Below are positions 48,562-57,889 of a stretch of DNA of 64,000 nt, in pieces. Under the pieces are notes generated by a model that did not search any database, had not been told where the DNA came from, and saw only the letters and a list, made by a program, of their open reading frames with translations. Where the stretch lies: positions 20,692 to 84,691 of the forward strand of contig UCNE01000016.1 of assembly GCA_900473685.1 (NCBI GenBank), written 5' to 3'. The position numbers were made by a program, and so were the translations under genes. Within the stretch, counting starts at the first letter, position 1. Every line of letters starts with the position of its first letter. The stretch is from Hyphomicrobiales bacterium. Lineage in GTDB: Bacteria > Pseudomonadota > Alphaproteobacteria > Rhizobiales > Rhizobiaceae.

Positions 48562-49188
48562 ATGACCTTACCGACAGCTGATATCATCGACCGCTTAGCG
48601 GATATCCGCCCCGGATCGTTCGTCGACCGCGTTCGTACCGAACGGCCAGAAACACGTACCAACGCCCAGAAGAGCTATCTCGCATTGTTCGAACCGGCGC
48701 AGGACGGCGATGTTTCCAGAACCGAGCGCTTCATTGTTGCGGCCTTCGTTACCGGATTGCATGGCGCGGATGCGGCCGAGGAATTCTATACAGCGGGGAT
48801 CGGCGGCAATGCTTCCCTGATCGCCGCGGTGAAAAGCGAAATCGAGGCCGGACGGACAAGCGGCCCCTATGGCAAATACCCGTCCGGGCCGCTGTCCAGC
48901 GAAGACAAGCCGGGGCCGGTTTTCACCGTGTCGGATCCCGGCCGAAAAATCCTCGGGCACAAGCTGTCGGCAGCTTTGGAGCATGCTCACCTTCTGGTCT
49001 ACCGGCCGCGTGAAGCAAGTCCTGAAGCGCTTCAGGCGCTGCTTGATGCCGGATGGACGACGACGGCGGTCGTCACCCTGTCGCAGATCGTCGCGTTTCT
49101 CGCCTTTCAGGTCCGCGTGGTGACCGGTCTCGCAGCCCTTTCCGCTGCGGGCGAGGGCACTCTCGCATCCGCAACGGCAGCTGAATAA
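48562..49188 (+). CDS. CMD-domain protein, Avi_7170-like, lacking cysteines
   Basis: This is a 208-residue protein of the carboxymuconolactone decarboxylase/AhpD superfamily; the family name is recalled from the Agrobacterium vitis locus. The helical core reads RTERFIVAAFVTGLHGADAAEEFYTAGIGG and ALLDAGWTTTAVVTLSQIVAFLAFQVRVVTGLAAL. I find no cysteine in the whole sequence, so the redox CxxC of AhpD is missing and the protein cannot work as a thiol peroxidase on its own. It may form a heteromer with the next protein. Confidence 0.82.
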   Translation: MTLPTADIIDRLADIRPGSFVDRVRTERPETRTNAQKSYLALFEPAQDGDVSRTERFIVAAFVTGLHGADAAEEFYTAGIGGNASLIAAVKSEIEAGRTSGPYGKYPSGPLSSEDKPGPVFTVSDPGRKILGHKLSAALEHAHLLVYRPREASPEALQALLDAGWTTTAVVTLSQIVAFLAFQVRVVTGLAALSAAGEGTLASATAAE

Positions 49189-49199
49189 GGAACCACCAC

Positions 49200-49805
49200 A
49201 TGACCGAAACCGTCATTCATCCCGCCATCGACAATCGCCCGGCCGCTTTCACCCAGGCAGAGATCGGCTGGACGCCGTGGCTGCAGCCGCTTTCGGAAGA
49301 GGATTTGACCGACAGGCACTGGGCCGGGCTCGTCGATGCCTCGCGCTCGAAATCGCCCTACTTCATGCTGCTTGCCCGCGATCCGGAAATTCTGGAAGCC
49401 CGCACCAAGACCGACAAGGACATTTTCTACAACACCAAGGCGGGCCTGCCGCGCGCGGAACGCGAGCTTTCAGCAGCCGCCGCATCGCGCTTCAACGGCT
49501 GCATCTTCTGCGCGTCGGTGCATTCGCGCTTCGCCTCGCATCATTCAAAACGCACCGGCGATGTGCAAAAACTGCTTGATGACGGAACGGACGCCGATCT
49601 CGGCAGCCGCCGCTGGAATGCCGTCACCAAGGTCTCAGTCGCACTGACCGAAACTCCGTCCACCTTCGGCGAGACCGATATCGAGCATCTGAGGTCGGAA
49701 GGTCTCGACGATCTGGAAATCGCCGACGTGATCCACGGCGCTGCCTTCTTCAACTGGGCAAACCGGCTGATGCTGTCGCTCGGAGAGCCAACTCCAGCGG
49801 CGTAA
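49200..49805 (+). CDS. Alkylhydroperoxidase-domain protein, Avi_7169-like
   Basis: This 201-residue AhpD-like protein retains the catalytic motif CIFCASVHSRF (CxxC near residues 101-104), expected to reduce peroxides or act as a thiol redox centre. LPRAERELSAAAASRFNGCIFC and the final DLEIADVIHGAAFFNWANRLM are typical of AhpD-type helices. It starts 12 bases after the cysteine-free partner. Placed after a monooxygenase, it could deal with peroxides formed by the flavin enzyme or act on its product. Confidence 0.87.
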   Translation: MTETVIHPAIDNRPAAFTQAEIGWTPWLQPLSEEDLTDRHWAGLVDASRSKSPYFMLLARDPEILEARTKTDKDIFYNTKAGLPRAERELSAAAASRFNGCIFCASVHSRFASHHSKRTGDVQKLLDDGTDADLGSRRWNAVTKVSVALTETPSTFGETDIEHLRSEGLDDLEIADVIHGAAFFNWANRLMLSLGEPTPAA

Positions 49806-49966
49806 CATCGCCGCGTAGAGCCTTGCAACGGCTGCTGATGGGACCGCGCCGCCCGGGCATTTGCCTCCGATCAGCACCGCCACCCCTTACAAGGAGCGGT
49901 GCAGATACGCATCACTATGCCAGCACATTTTCGTGGCCCCTCTTCCAACAGGAACAGCGGCATGCG

Positions 49967-50329
49967 ATGGATGGCATCATGCGTTTCATGACGATCATCC
50001 ATCGGATATTGTTGATGTCCGCTCTGCTCGGGATCATTTTCGGTCCCGTCAGCATCGGGACGGCCGGCAGCGTCATGGCGTCTTCAGTCTCAACGCATCA
50101 GGTAATGATGCTGGAAGACATGCGCTGCTGCCCCGGCGCAAAATCGGGCTGCAATGGTGCGACATGCCCACTGGCCGTGCTCTGCGCCGCAACCTTTGCC
50201 GGTCATCCGGCGGACGAACAGGCAGCACGGTTCAATCCTGTCTGGACCGCACATCAATTTTCGAGCATCCCCTATCCGGTCCTGACATCGGCGCTGGTCG
50301 AGCCGCCGGCGCGGCCTCCCAGTTTTTGA
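49967..50329 (+). CDS. Small exported or membrane-anchored cysteine-rich protein
   Basis: This is a protein of about 120 residues that I do not recognise by name. Residues about 10-38 are a hydrophobic signal or anchor helix (IIHRILLMSALLGIIFGPVSIG). It is followed by a cysteine cluster at 54, 55, 62, 67 and 73 (RCCPGAKSGCNGATCPLAVLC), then a Pro-rich tail. The start is uncertain: ATG 49967 is used, ATG 49979 is also possible, and frames further upstream look spurious. The cluster suggests metal binding or disulfides. The next gene encodes a DUF411 protein linked to copper, so a metal role is inferred. Confidence 0.65.
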   Translation: MDGIMRFMTIIHRILLMSALLGIIFGPVSIGTAGSVMASSVSTHQVMMLEDMRCCPGAKSGCNGATCPLAVLCAATFAGHPADEQAARFNPVWTAHQFSSIPYPVLTSALVEPPARPPSF

Positions 50330-50346
50330 TCCCACATCATTGAAAC

Positions 50347-50385
50347 ATGCCCATATGGACGCAACACCTGCGTCCATATGGGCAT
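50347..50385. terminator. Perfect 17-base hairpin between the cysteine-rich and DUF411 genes
   Basis: Arms at 50347-50363 and 50369-50385 are perfect complements (ATGCCCATATGGACGCA and its reverse complement) around a five-base loop ACACC. It follows the stop of the first gene by 18 bases. No T-run is present; it may be a terminator or a structured regulatory site. Confidence 0.7.
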
Positions 50386-50492
50386 CCAGTGGAACAACGG
50401 CTTTGGTCAAAGGCCGGTGCTTGCTCGGCGAACTCATTATCGCGAGCACGCTTCTAAAATACCGGAATTCTATTCCGTGAAGGAACAACAGC

Positions 50493-50963
50493 ATGAACAT
50501 CAACAGAAGACACTTTATCTGCACGGGTATCGCAATCGCGGCCACGCTCACCGGCGTGAGGCATGTCGCCGCCGCACCGCAGACGATGATCGTCTACAAG
50601 GACCCGAATTGCGGTTGCTGCCATCTCTGGGCGGAGGCAATGAAGGCCGAAGGGTTTGACGTCAAGATCGAGGATCAGGACGACCTGACACCGATCAAGG
50701 CTCGCCTCGGCGTACCGGCCGATTTGCAAGGCTGCCACACCGCCGTCGTGGCGGGCTATTTCCTCGAGGGCCATGTGCCGCTGGAAGCCGTCCGCAAGCT
50801 GCTTGACGAAAAGCCGTCCGTCGCCGGACTGGCTGTGCCCGGCATGCCCTCCGGGTCGCTCGGCATGGGCGACGATCCGAATGCGGCCTACGACGTCTAC
50901 GCAGTGGCAAAAGTGCCGGGCAGCAAGCCCGTCCTATATATGGCCATCGGCTCCAAGGGCTAA
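50493..50963 (+). CDS. DUF411 family metal-binding protein, probably Tat-exported
   Basis: This 156-residue protein begins NINRRHFICTGIAIAA, a twin-arginine-like signal (RRxFI) followed by a hydrophobic stretch and AAAP. The DUF411 core has the CGCC motif at 40-43 (KDPNCGCCHLW), then LQGCHTAVVAGYFLEGHVP with a further Cys and His. DUF411 proteins are often found with copper-resistance genes and are thought to bind metal in the periplasm. The only nearby candidate partner is the cysteine-rich protein upstream. Confidence 0.88.
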   Translation: MNINRRHFICTGIAIAATLTGVRHVAAAPQTMIVYKDPNCGCCHLWAEAMKAEGFDVKIEDQDDLTPIKARLGVPADLQGCHTAVVAGYFLEGHVPLEAVRKLLDEKPSVAGLAVPGMPSGSLGMGDDPNAAYDVYAVAKVPGSKPVLYMAIGSKG

Positions 50964-50993
50964 ATCGCCGTTGCCGTCCTTCGGCGGATAAGT

Positions 50994-51021
50994 CTGCTGC
51001 TGCCATCACAGGCAGCAGCAG
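50994..51021. terminator. Bidirectional hairpin between DUF411 gene and pcaR
   Basis: CTGCTGCTGCC (50994-51004) and GGCAGCAGCAG (51011-51021) form a perfect 11-base stem with a six-base loop between two converging genes. Confidence 0.7.
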
Positions 51022-51050
51022 TCTCGGTGAAGCCCCGGACAAACCATGGC

Positions 51051-51806
51051 TTACCGCAGGACCAGCCGCAGCGCGCCCTGCGTCTCCTTCAGCAAAGGCA
51101 GGTATCGCGTCACCATTTCCGCGGCGGGCACATGGGCGGCCGGGGCACCAATGTTGATGGCCGCAACGACGCGGCCACGATCGTTCGCAATCGGAACGGC
51201 GATGGAGCAGAGCCCCAGTTCCAGTTCCTGGTCGATAACGGCGCAACCTTCGGCGCGGACACGGCGGAGTTCATTCATCAAGACGTCCGGGTCGGTTTTG
51301 GTCAGCGGCGTATTGGCCTTCAGCTCGGAGCGGTCGAGGATGCTGCGCGCCTCCGTCTCCGGCAAAGCCGCCAGCAGCACCCGTCCCATCGATGCGCAAT
51401 AGGCAGGCAGCCGGGAGCCGGGAGAGAGATTGATCGACATAACGCGCTTCTGCGAGGCGCGGGCGATGTAGACCACTTCCGTTCCGTCGAGGACCGAAGC
51501 CGACGCGCTCTGACCGGATTTTTCCGAAAGCTGGTCGAGATAGGGCTGGATCATTAGCGGTAGCGGCGTTGCCGACAGATAGGCATGGCCGAGCCGCAGC
51601 ACTTTCGGGGTCAGGACGAAGAACTTGCCGTCATAATCCGCATAACCAAGATCGGCGAGCGTCAGCAGGCAGCGCCTGACTGTGGCGCGGTCGAGTTCCG
51701 TCAGCTTGGCCGCCTCGGCAATGGTGAGCTTTTGCCGCGTTTCACCAAAGGCTTCAATGACTTTCAGGCCGCGCGCAAAGCCACTGACAAAATCCGATTC
51801 CCGCAT
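51051..51806 (-). CDS. pcaR: IclR-family regulator of beta-ketoadipate genes
   Basis: This 251-residue regulator has an IclR winged HTH (FARGLKVIEAF, IAEAAKLTELDRATVRRCLLTLADLGY) and a C-terminal effector domain (SPGSRLPAYCASMGRVLLAAL, CSIAVPIAND). It is divergent from pcaIJF, and PcaR proteins respond to beta-ketoadipate. The ATG at 51806 follows GGGAGGCTTGGC; the frame to 51887 would run through the operator. The shared spacer carries an inverted repeat resembling the known PcaR site. Confidence 0.9.
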   Translation of the reverse strand: MRESDFVSGFARGLKVIEAFGETRQKLTIAEAAKLTELDRATVRRCLLTLADLGYADYDGKFFVLTPKVLRLGHAYLSATPLPLMIQPYLDQLSEKSGQSASASVLDGTEVVYIARASQKRVMSINLSPGSRLPAYCASMGRVLLAALPETEARSILDRSELKANTPLTKTDPDVLMNELRRVRAEGCAVIDQELELGLCSIAVPIANDRGRVVAAINIGAPAAHVPAAEMVTRYLPLLKETQGALRLVLR

Positions 51807-51835
51807 GCCAAGCCTCCCGAAATTCAATCGACAAT

Positions 51836-51868
51836 GTGCGTTATACGAACAAATATCAAATAACGCAC
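51836..51868. promoter_or_regulatory. PcaR operator between pcaR and pcaIJF
   Basis: GTGCGTTAT (51836-51844) and ATAACGCAC (51860-51868) form a perfect nine-base inverted repeat with a 15-base spacer. Read on the minus strand, the left half gives GTTCG-N5-CGCAC, matching the frame of the Pseudomonas putida PcaR site that I recall as GTTCGATAATCGCAC. The location in the divergent promoter fits autoregulation and control of pcaIJF. Confidence 0.75.
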
Positions 51869-51943
51869 GAAATATTTGACGGCACACGAATTCGCGCGCT
51901 TATTTGCGCCAACCCGGAAGGGAAAGATCAGGAGGAGAATGCC

Positions 51944-52792
51944 TTGGCGCGACTGACTTCGCTGGCGGAAGCCATTTCCGAGAATGTGCATGACGGCGAC
52001 ACCGTTGCCATGGAGGGGTTTACTCACCTGATCCCCTATGCCGCCGGTCATGAAGTGATCCGGCAGGGCAAGAAGGACCTTTTCCTGATCCGCATGACCC
52101 CGGATATCCTCTATGACCAGTTGATCGGCACCGGTGCGGCCCGCGGGATGAAATTCTCCTGGGGCGGCAATCCGGGCGTCGGCTCGTTGCACCGCTTCCG
52201 CGATGCCGTCGAAAACCAGTGGCCACGGCCGCTGGAGATCGAGGAACATTCCCATGCCGCCATGGCCAATGCCTATGAGGCAGGGGCGGCAAACCTGCCG
52301 TTTGCCATGCTGCGCGGCTATATCGGCGCCGATCTCACCAAGGTGAACCCGAATATCAAGCAGGTCACGTGCCCCTTCACCGGCGAGGTGCTCGCTGCCG
52401 TTCCCGCCATCCGTCCTGACGTAACGATCATCCATGCGCTCCGGGCAGACCGGAAGGGCAACGTGCTCCTCGAAGGCATTGTCGGCGTCCAGAAGGAAGC
52501 AGTCCTGGGCGCAAAACGCTCCATCGTCACGGTGGAAGAGATCGTTAACGAACTGAACCCGCCTTCGCCCAACTCGGTTGTCCTGCCCTCCTGGGCAGTG
52601 ACTGCAGTCGTCGAGGTGCCTGGCGGGGCCTTCCCGTCCTATGCGCAAGGCTACTATCCGCGATCCAACGCCTTCTATATCGCCTGGGACGAGATTGCCC
52701 GCGACCGCGACACGTTCCAGGCCTGGATCGAGGAAAACATCATGAAGGCCAGGCCGGAAGACTTTGCCAAACATGCGAAGAAGGCGGCGTGA
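51944..52792 (+). CDS. pcaI: 3-oxoadipate CoA-transferase subunit A
   Basis: This 282-residue alpha subunit works with PcaJ to move CoA from succinyl-CoA to beta-ketoadipate. The N-terminal AEAISENVHDGDTVAMEGFTHLIPYAAGHEVIRQ is the CoA-transferase family I glycine-loop region, and FSWGGNPGVGSLHRFRDAVENQWP is typical of PcaI-type proteins. I choose a TTG at 51944, six bases after AGGAGGAG; the GTG at 51836 would translate through the operator. It lies 10 bases before pcaJ. Confidence 0.92.
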   Translation: MARLTSLAEAISENVHDGDTVAMEGFTHLIPYAAGHEVIRQGKKDLFLIRMTPDILYDQLIGTGAARGMKFSWGGNPGVGSLHRFRDAVENQWPRPLEIEEHSHAAMANAYEAGAANLPFAMLRGYIGADLTKVNPNIKQVTCPFTGEVLAAVPAIRPDVTIIHALRADRKGNVLLEGIVGVQKEAVLGAKRSIVTVEEIVNELNPPSPNSVVLPSWAVTAVVEVPGGAFPSYAQGYYPRSNAFYIAWDEIARDRDTFQAWIEENIMKARPEDFAKHAKKAA

Positions 52793-52802
52793 GGAGATGA
52801 CG

Positions 52803-53585
52803 ATGAGCGATTTCACCCCCACCGAAATGATGACCATTGCTGCCTCGCGTGCGCTGACCAATGACGATGTCTGTTTCGTCGGCATCGGCGCGCCATCGGC
52901 TGCCTGCAATATCGCCCGCCTGACCCATGCGCCGGATATCACGCTGATCTACGAAAGCGGCACGGTCGGCACCAAGCCGGATGTCCTGCCGCTGTCGATC
53001 GGCGACGGCGAACTCTGCGACACTGCCCTGTTTACCGTCTCGGTGCCGGAAATGTTTCGCTACTGGCTGCAGGGCGGCCGCATCACCACCGGTTTTCTCG
53101 GCGGCGCCCAGATCGACCGCTTCGCCAATCTCAACACCACCGTCGTCGGCCCTTATGATCATCCGAAAGTTCGCCTGCCGGGCGGTGGCGGGGCTCCGGA
53201 AATCGCCAGCAATTGCGGCCAGATTTTTATCACCATGGCACTCTCCAAGCGCGGCTTCGTCGACAAGCTCAACTTCATCACCTCGATGGGACATGGTGAA
53301 GGCGGCAATCACCGTGAACGGCTGGGCATTAAGACCAAGGGGCCAACCCGCGTCATCACGGATATCTGCATGCTCGAGCCGGATCCTGTCACCAAGGAAC
53401 TGACCGTCGTGTCCATCCATCAGGGCGTCACGCGCCAGCAGATCATCGAGAATTGCGGCTGGCCGATCAAGTTTGCTGAAACGGTGATCGACACACCGGT
53501 TCCCACGGAAACCGAACTCCAAACCCTGCGCGATATCAACGCCCGTACCAAGAAAGCCCATCAGGGCACCAAGGAGGCCGCGTGA
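52803..53585 (+). CDS. pcaJ: 3-oxoadipate CoA-transferase subunit B
   Basis: This 260-residue beta subunit contains the catalytic Glu in ITLIYESGTVG (Glu51), which forms the glutamyl-CoA intermediate, and the LPGGGGAPEIASNCG region. The ATG at 52803 is six bases after GAGGAG; ATG 52797 is directly on the Shine-Dalgarno sequence and is less likely. It overlaps the start of pcaF. The step yields beta-ketoadipyl-CoA. Confidence 0.93.
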   Translation: MSDFTPTEMMTIAASRALTNDDVCFVGIGAPSAACNIARLTHAPDITLIYESGTVGTKPDVLPLSIGDGELCDTALFTVSVPEMFRYWLQGGRITTGFLGGAQIDRFANLNTTVVGPYDHPKVRLPGGGGAPEIASNCGQIFITMALSKRGFVDKLNFITSMGHGEGGNHRERLGIKTKGPTRVITDICMLEPDPVTKELTVVSIHQGVTRQQIIENCGWPIKFAETVIDTPVPTETELQTLRDINARTKKAHQGTKEAA

Positions 53586-54790
53586 TGACAGAGGCCTATA
53601 TCTGCGACTATATCCGCACGCCGATCGGCCGTTTCGGCGGAGCACTGTCCTCCGTCCGTGCCGATGATCTCGGAGCCGTCCCGCTCAAGGCGCTGATGCA
53701 ACGCAATACCGGCGTAGACTGGCAGGCGGTCGATGATGTCATTTTCGGCTGCGCCAATCAGGCGGGCGAGGACAATCGCAACGTTGCGCGCATGTCGCTG
53801 CTGCTCGCGGGTCTGCCCCTGGAGGTCTCCGGCACAACGATCAACCGGCTCTGCGGCTCCGGCATGGATGCCGTCATTGCCGCCGCGCGCGCCATCCGCT
53901 CCGGCGAGGCAGAGCTGATGATCGCCGGCGGGGTGGAGAGCATGTCACGCGCGCCTTTCGTCATGCCAAAGGCCGAAACCGCCTTCTCCCGTGCCGCTGA
54001 AATCCACGACACGACGATCGGCTGGCGCTTCATCAATCCGCTGATGAAAAAGCAGTATGGCGTTGATTCTATGCCAGAAACCGGAGAAAATGTCGCCGAG
54101 AATCATAAGGTCAGCCGTCAGGATCAGGACGCTTTTGCCGTGCGTTCGCAGAACAAGGCCGCCGCCGCGCAGGAGAAAGGACGGCTCAGCCAGGAGATCA
54201 CATCCGTGACCATCCCGCAGCGCAAGGGCGACCCGATCATCGTCGACAGGGATGAACACCCGCGCGCCACGACGATCGAGGCGCTTGCCAAGCTCGGCAC
54301 ACCGTTCAGGAAGGAAGGCGGCACCGTTACCGCGGGCAATGCTTCCGGCGTCAACGATGGCGCCGCGGCGCTGATCATTGCCTCCGAAGCTGCAGCAAGG
54401 AAACACGACCTGACACCGATCGCCCGCATCATGGGCGGCGCTGCCGCCGGTGTGCCGCCGCACATCATGGGCATCGGCCCCGTGCCCGCGTCGCAAAAAC
54501 TGATGGCCCGGCTTGGCATGACCCGGGACCAGTTCGACATCATCGAACTGAACGAAGCCTTCGCCAGCCAGGGCCTTGCCGTCCTGCGCCAACTCGGCAT
54601 TGCTGACGACGATCCGCGCGTCAACCGCAACGGCGGCGCCATCGCGCTTGGCCACCCGCTCGGCATGTCCGGCGCCCGCATCACCGGCACCGCCGCACTG
54701 GAACTGAAACTGACCGGCGGCCGCTACTCGCTGTCGACCATGTGCATTGGCGTCGGGCAGGGGATCGCGATTGCGCTGGAGCGCGTCTGA
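53585..54790 (+). CDS. pcaF: 3-oxoadipyl-CoA thiolase
   Basis: This 401-residue thiolase cleaves beta-ketoadipyl-CoA to succinyl-CoA and acetyl-CoA. The nucleophilic Cys90 is in INRLCGSGMDAV, the middle has NGGAIALGHPLGMSGARI with the active-site His, and the final CIGVGQGIA contains the second Cys. NEAFA is also present. The ATG at 53585 overlaps the pcaJ stop; a GTG at 53582 is possible. It completes the lower beta-ketoadipate pathway, while pcaGHBCD are absent here. Confidence 0.94.
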   Translation: MTEAYICDYIRTPIGRFGGALSSVRADDLGAVPLKALMQRNTGVDWQAVDDVIFGCANQAGEDNRNVARMSLLLAGLPLEVSGTTINRLCGSGMDAVIAAARAIRSGEAELMIAGGVESMSRAPFVMPKAETAFSRAAEIHDTTIGWRFINPLMKKQYGVDSMPETGENVAENHKVSRQDQDAFAVRSQNKAAAAQEKGRLSQEITSVTIPQRKGDPIIVDRDEHPRATTIEALAKLGTPFRKEGGTVTAGNASGVNDGAAALIIASEAAARKHDLTPIARIMGGAAAGVPPHIMGIGPVPASQKLMARLGMTRDQFDIIELNEAFASQGLAVLRQLGIADDDPRVNRNGGAIALGHPLGMSGARITGTAALELKLTGGRYSLSTMCIGVGQGIAIALERV

Positions 54791-54860
54791 GGGGTATTTG
54801 GGCGGTGGAGGAGGCTTTGGGAAACCGCAGGCAAAGGGAGTTCTTGTCGTAATGCGAAGT

Positions 54861-54884
54861 TCGTATATACTTCATCGTATATAT
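54861..54884 (+). promoter_or_regulatory. vapBC promoter with direct repeats
   Basis: TCGTATATA occurs at 54861-54869 and again at 54875-54883, about 20-40 bases upstream of vapB. It is AT-rich against its surroundings and includes the palindrome GTATATAC. Autoregulatory VapBC complexes bind repeats at this position. Confidence 0.5.
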
Positions 54885-54901
54885 TGTCCGTGGAGATGCG
54901 A

Positions 54902-55162
54902 ATGACTCAGCGTGCAAAAGTATTCCAATCCGGAAACTCGCAGGCAGTGCGGCTACCGAAAGAGTTCCGCTTCGACGTCGATGAGCTTGAAATCACGCGC
55001 GAAGGGGATGCCGTTATTCTCCGCCCGGCGGTAAGAAACAAAGAGGTTTGGAGCGGTCTCAAGGCGGCGATGGCGCGTGGTTTGAGCGACGATTTCATGG
55101 CGGATGGCCGCCAGCAACCTGAGATCAAAGATAATGCTGATCTGGAAAATCTCTTCCGGTAA
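54902..55162 (+). CDS. vapB: VapB-type antitoxin (AbrB/SpoVT-like)
   Basis: This 86-residue antitoxin has an N-terminal swapped-hairpin DNA-binding domain (AKVFQSGNSQAVRLPKEFRFD), a family hallmark, and a C-terminal acidic tail that should neutralise VapC (KDNADLENLFR). The ATG at 54902 is six bases behind GGAG; earlier starts at 54896 and 54884 are less good. Its stop codon overlaps the toxin start by one base (TAATG), the usual toxin-antitoxin coupling. Confidence 0.92.
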   Translation: MTQRAKVFQSGNSQAVRLPKEFRFDVDELEITREGDAVILRPAVRNKEVWSGLKAAMARGLSDDFMADGRQQPEIKDNADLENLFR

Positions 55163-55569
55163 TGCGTTATCTTCTTGATACCAACGCCTTCATCGGTCTC
55201 ATCGGCCAAAAGTCCGAGCGGCTCGTCAAACGTGCGCTCGCCTGTGAGGCGGGCGTGATAGGCCTTTCCACGGTCGTGTTGCATGAATTGTATTACGGCG
55301 CCTATCGAAGTCAGCGAGTGGAATTCAACCTGGAGAGCATACGTCTTCTGACGCAGGACTTTCCTCTGGTCGCCTTTGATCGCGATGACGCGCAAATCGC
55401 CGGTGAGATAAGGGCTGAGTTGACGACCCTGGGAACACCGATCGGCTCCTTCGACATTCTGATTGCGGCGCAGGCAAAGGCCAGAGGGATGATCTGCGTT
55501 ACCAACAATACGGGGGAATTCCGGCGTGTCGGAGGTCTAAAAGTCGAAGATTGGACAGCGGCCGGCTAA
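55162..55569 (+). CDS. vapC: VapC-type PIN-domain toxin
   Basis: This 135-residue PIN-domain ribonuclease has the acidic metal-binding residues Asp6 (YLLDTN), Glu42 (LHELYYG) and Asp98 (GSFDILIAA), followed by VTNNTGEF near the end. VapC toxins cleave tRNA or rRNA. The pair sits between the pcaIJF operon and the convergent pobA, with which it ends tail to tail after four bases. It looks intact. Confidence 0.92.
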   Translation: MRYLLDTNAFIGLIGQKSERLVKRALACEAGVIGLSTVVLHELYYGAYRSQRVEFNLESIRLLTQDFPLVAFDRDDAQIAGEIRAELTTLGTPIGSFDILIAAQAKARGMICVTNNTGEFRRVGGLKVEDWTAAG

Positions 55570-55573
55570 CCTC

Positions 55574-57743
<2,170 letters not shown>

Positions 57744-57889
57744 GGCCCTCGTTTCCGACGCGCCTGCATATCAGAATCGTATAATCAATACAGAATGCGT
57801 GGACTGCCGGGAGTTTGCCGGATAGGAATTCGGGCGGCAAGCGCAACACGCTTCGGTTCAAAGATTGCAGCAGAATGTTCGGAGACCCC

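Noticed and set aside
51836..51943. A GTG start that would lengthen pcaI by 36 residues
   Set aside because: It starts in the operator palindrome and has no ribosome binding site, while TTG 51944 lies six bases behind AGGAGGAG and gives the normal N-terminus.
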